Part shown: one piece after another, positions 60,734 to 64,000 of the stretch
Layout: every line of letters starts with the position of its first letter
How positions within the stretch are numbered: position 1 is the first letter of the stretch
From: Epiperipatus broadwayi
Lineage: Eukaryota > Onychophora > Udeonychophora > Euonychophora > Peripatidae
NCBI GenBank assembly: GCA_028023455.1
Contig: JAQFVV010000973.1
Coordinates: 1 to 64,000, forward strand
DNA: 64,000 nt
Direction of reading: 5' to 3'
Position numbers and translations under genes: made by a program
The notes under the pieces: generated by a model
Databases searched by the model: none
Told to the model about the DNA's origin: nothing
What the model saw: the letters and a program-made list of their open reading frames with translations, nothing else

Positions 60734-61978
60734 GACCTTCTGAATGGACACAAAAAATAAACTGTAATTAAATCATACTGTGTCAGTGGGGAATAACTGC
60801 ATTTAACTAAAAAAAAAGATGAAATAGCATTACATTTTTTAAAATTTTATGTTAATGGTCTAAAACCTTATGTGAGAGTTACTTATGGATATTAGTTGGG
60901 AGTTTTATAAGCATTTAGTACTATTGTATTTGATGAAATATTTAATGGTAGAAAGGGGGATAGCTTATTACAGGAGTTGTTAATGTGTAGTTAAGTTGAT
61001 GGAAATTTGTTTTATTTATTTGTAAAATAGTGGTTGGTATTTGTTTAGATGGTTTTCTGATCTGTTTATTCATTGGCGCACCCATCCATTATAGATAGTA
61101 TAATCAGTGAAATATGTTTAACCAATAGCTATATAAGTTATATTTTAGAATAATTTAGTATTCATATAGCAGCATATGTGTGTGCATGTATGTCTGTGTC
61201 ATCTTCCAATTTCATTTTCATATTTAATTAGAATACAGAATTTTATATTTTACAATAAAACACTTAAAATTACAGCAAAACTTTATTGCTTTTTTTAAAT
61301 TTTATGATATTATTTTGACATCATAAAGAGTTGAAGATACCTTCTAAAAGCATAAATATATTGGTTCTAGTTTTAAACTTGCACCATCATTTAATAACTA
61401 CTGATTACTCAAACTTGCAGATAATTATTGTAGAATAGTAATATAATAGCCAAACAGTCTAATACTTAAAAAGTTGTAAGCTGTTCTAGCTTCAGAAGGA
61501 TCAAGTTAAACCATAATTCCCTGGTCATTAGCTTTTAAATCTACCAATCTATCACTTTAGAAAAGCATGAGGGGCATTGAAATAGTGTGATCTTGTTTAC
61601 TTTTTTAGTATTATTAAAAATTATATATTTTATTATTAATATATTTATTAAACAGTTTGCATATATAATAATAATAATAATCAAGAAAGAGAGTATATTA
61701 TTAGAAAGCTATATTCACACTAACAGAAAAAGTCATAAATAATTTTTATGAAGAGAAAATGTTTTATATATCCATACCAGTTTAAACTATAATAATAAAA
61801 ACTAGTTAACAGAGTTAATATTTATATCAAGAATTCAGCATTTGAAGTAAGTTTATGCCTTATTAATATCTGCAATGGATATCTTCCATTACATTGTATA
61901 GCTAACCTTTCTAGTCTGTACCATTTAGTATTAACCTCCCCATATTGTCCTTAGAGTTTTTGTTTACAATTAATACCA

Positions 61979-61981
<3 letters not shown>
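60732..61981. other. Intergenic, no recognised feature
   Basis: AT-rich, nothing recognised. Confidence 0.4.

Positions 61982-62073
<92 letters not shown>
61982..62073. repeat. (TA)n microsatellite
   Basis: ~90-base TA run; a second short run at 62106-62119 abuts the PLE family 4 3' end. Confidence 0.97.
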
Positions 62074-62076
<3 letters not shown>

Positions 62077-62119
62077 TTGTATGCACAGATAATGATGCTA
62101 GAACATATATATATATATA

Positions 62120-62975
62120 AGCGAAATTTTAATTTGCTAAAATATAAAACTAATAAATTAAAGCACTTAGCGCTTTCAAGAGACTACTTGTTCTCATACT
62201 CATAGCTGTTGTTATGGTAACTGCATTGGAGAAATGGAAATGGAATTTATGCAGATTGATGCAAATGAGTTTTAATTGCCATTTCCGAGACAGAGGCAAA
62301 CATGCTTCTCTTCTATTGATGAATTTGGGGTTGTTAGCTATGTGAAACATCTCTTTAATCTTGTGTTGGGCATTGTGGTTCAAATTTATAACCTGATGCT
62401 CTTTCATGTTCACAGAAGATGGAATTGCTTTCTTCTTGGTTTTAGTTTTATTGTAAATATATTTGGGTTGGACTACTCTATTGACTATGTTATGTTAGTC
62501 CAGGTCTCCCCATAGTATGCAGCTTGGCAGTTGGCTTGTGGGCAGATTATTTTGTACACCACATAAAGAGTGAGCTCGGGTGTGATTCTATGTTTTGAGT
62601 TGTTTATAAGTCTGTTTGTGTTCAGAGGTGACCGGTAAGCAATGCTAAAGTCTTTAGATAATGTGTTGTAGAGGAATTTGGTGAGGGATTGGATATATGG
62701 TATGAATTCTTGGCTTAATGTCTTTGATGTTGTTATGCTGAATATTATAATAGAACTTATTGACTTTCCTGTTGATAGACAAATGTGAATATCCAATTTT
62801 AATTAGATCTGCTATATACTGGTTCAGGTTGTGTCTCTTATCAGCTTCATATTTGCACATGTGGTTTCTAATTAAAAATGAAGATAAGCCTGCCATCTTA
62901 TGAGAGTAAGGTGTGTACAATGTAGGGTGAGCTGTACCATGTACTTCTACTGTACTTGTGTTTCCATTACTTGTT
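62120..62975 (-). pseudogene. PLE family 4 fragment: RT tail and GIY-YIG domain
   Basis: Minus-strand pieces. 62920-62654 has TPYSHKMAGLSSFLIRNHM and YIADLIKIGYSHLSINRKV, an RT C-terminal pattern. 62796-62485 has LYVVYKIICPQANCQAAYYGET, a GIY-YIG start with cysteines between the halves. 62413-62150 has HNAQHKIKEMFHI and FINRREACLPL, matching the end of such a domain. Frameshifts separate the pieces and the RT core is absent, so this is a 5'-truncated dead copy. Confidence 0.75.
62161..62206 (-). ncRNA. Degenerate hammerhead-like 3' end, PLE family 4
   Basis: On the minus strand a GAGA/TCTC stem is followed by GAAAGCGCTA (62177-62168). That fits GAAA plus a self-complementary AGCGCT stem III and cleavage-site A. 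The CUGANGA core is poorly preserved (AGTATGA), so this is weak. Confidence 0.35.
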
Positions 62976-63320
62976 CTTTTTAGTAATGTATAGGTTCACT
63001 TTTTAAATCAATTTTCAGTTCATACTTTTTTCCAATTTCATAAAATCCATCAAGCTCCTATTTAATATTTAACCATTCTTTTTGTAAGTTATATAATCTT
63101 TTTTTTTCTTGAAAAGAGATATGCAGTTATAAGTAGCTAAATAAATTGACATCATTGTATCCCAGGTTAGATCTGCAATGAGCAAGTTATTAGTATCTTC
63201 TGCCTAGGCTGATAAATTTACAGCCTCATGAGAATAAGACCACAATTTAATTTTGTCTTCATAATTGAAAATAACTATGTAAAAAATATCATAAACACAG
63301 AGATTCATCTTTCCTTCAAG
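62976..63320. other. Intergenic, no recognised feature
   Basis: May contain more decayed PLE sequence on the minus strand, but no motif is clear. Confidence 0.35.
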
Positions 63321-63352
63321 AAAACTCACGTTTCAACTAAGCATCATCAGGC
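63321..63352 (-). other. Hammerhead-like remnant without coding sequence
   Basis: Minus strand: CTGATGA (63350-63344), a short linker, then GAAACGTG (63334-63327). The two conserved blocks are in order, but stem II is barely formed and the cleavage-site base would be G, which is not permitted. Possibly the end of another lost element. Confidence 0.3.
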
Positions 63353-64000
63353 AAGGGAAAAGAAAAGATAATCTTGTTTATTGTAGTGAAGTGTAAAATT
63401 TTAAGAAATCAGAAAACTCATTGTATTGGCTGATTGTGTTGATAAGCTGTCCAACCATGTTAATTTAATATATGAATAATTATATCATAATAACTCCTGC
63501 AATAATAAGAACAGTGAATGAGCATTAGGGATTTGATCTGGTCATTTTCTTTATGGCCTATAGTGGAATCAAATCTTTTCCTTTTAATTATTATATATAT
63601 ATAATTAACCTTTGTAAAAGAAAAAAATGCATAATCATAAAAAATCTAACATGTATACATTATTTCTTGATTTATTTCATTATAGATGATGTTTAAAAAC
63701 AAACGTTTATTGCTGCAGATAGAATGGTCAACAATTCAACATCAGTTAATAAATTAATAGTTTTGTTATATACTTTACAGAATTGTGCCAGTTTTTTTAA
63801 ATATTTCTTATAAGTTGTCTTTAAAACTAATATGATTAGTTACTAATGACAGATTTTATTTAATAGATAATCAATAATAATCACTAAAAAAATAAAACAT
63901 ATCTTAAGCTTTATATGCAGCAAATTAATAAATAAATATAACTGTTACCTTTTAATAACCTTAGAAACAAAATATGATATGTTTATACATACATTAATTT
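63353..64000. other. Intergenic, no recognised feature
   Basis: AT-rich to the window end; nothing recognised. Confidence 0.4.

Overview
The window looks like intergenic DNA from a large, AT-rich, repeat-laden invertebrate genome. The element mix is several Penelope-like elements (PLEs), RTE-type LINEs of the kind often annotated 'craniofacial development protein 2-like' in molluscs, tRNA-derived SINEs, and long (TA)n and tetranucleotide microsatellites. This best fits a mollusc, most likely a cephalopod such as an octopus; that assignment is inference from repeat style, not proof. I see no convincing host gene: nearly every substantial ORF belongs to a mobile element.

Layout. 1-10199: an LTR element with exceptionally long LTRs (about 4.3 kb inferred; the left LTR is cut by the window start). 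It has a tRNA-Lys-like primer-binding site, one 509-aa coiled-coil ORF, a polypurine tract and an LTR promoter with CCAAT and TATA boxes. 11280-14317: RTE copy 1, bounded by 27-bp target-site duplications. 16178-16805: small foldback repeats. 17630-20540: RTE copy 2, dead in both catalytic centres. 20680-21851: a TA-flanked DNA transposon without a transposase. 23628-26895: a palindromic, B-box-bearing repeat family. 27643-33990: a 6.3-kb composite insertion A/B/A'/B/a' flanked by a 10-bp duplication. 34897-38840: PLE family 1 (inverted piece, partial copy, full copy). 38858-45780: a second LTR element with 2.3-kb LTRs and only a Gag-like ORF. 46215-49020: RTE copy 3, heavily decayed. 50883-50987: a tRNA-type SINE. 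53489-53796: a nested symmetric tetranucleotide array. 55447-55980: a foldback hairpin. 57528-58228: PLE family 3 end fragments. 58287-60696: PLE family 2. 62100-62975 (minus): a PLE family 4 fragment.

Two themes stand out. First, every PLE family here carries a hammerhead-like motif near its 3' end. Its stem III is a short palindrome that differs in sequence between families (ACGT, AGTACT, AGCGCT), as expected for ribozymes acting as dimers across tandem copies. Hammerheads in PLEs are established; the family-to-family palindrome switch and apparent CpG decay of the core are read here from sequence. Second, the two LTR elements share an unusual design: giant LTRs, a repeated PBS-like leader, a single coiled-coil Gag-like ORF, no pol, and a similar polypurine tract.
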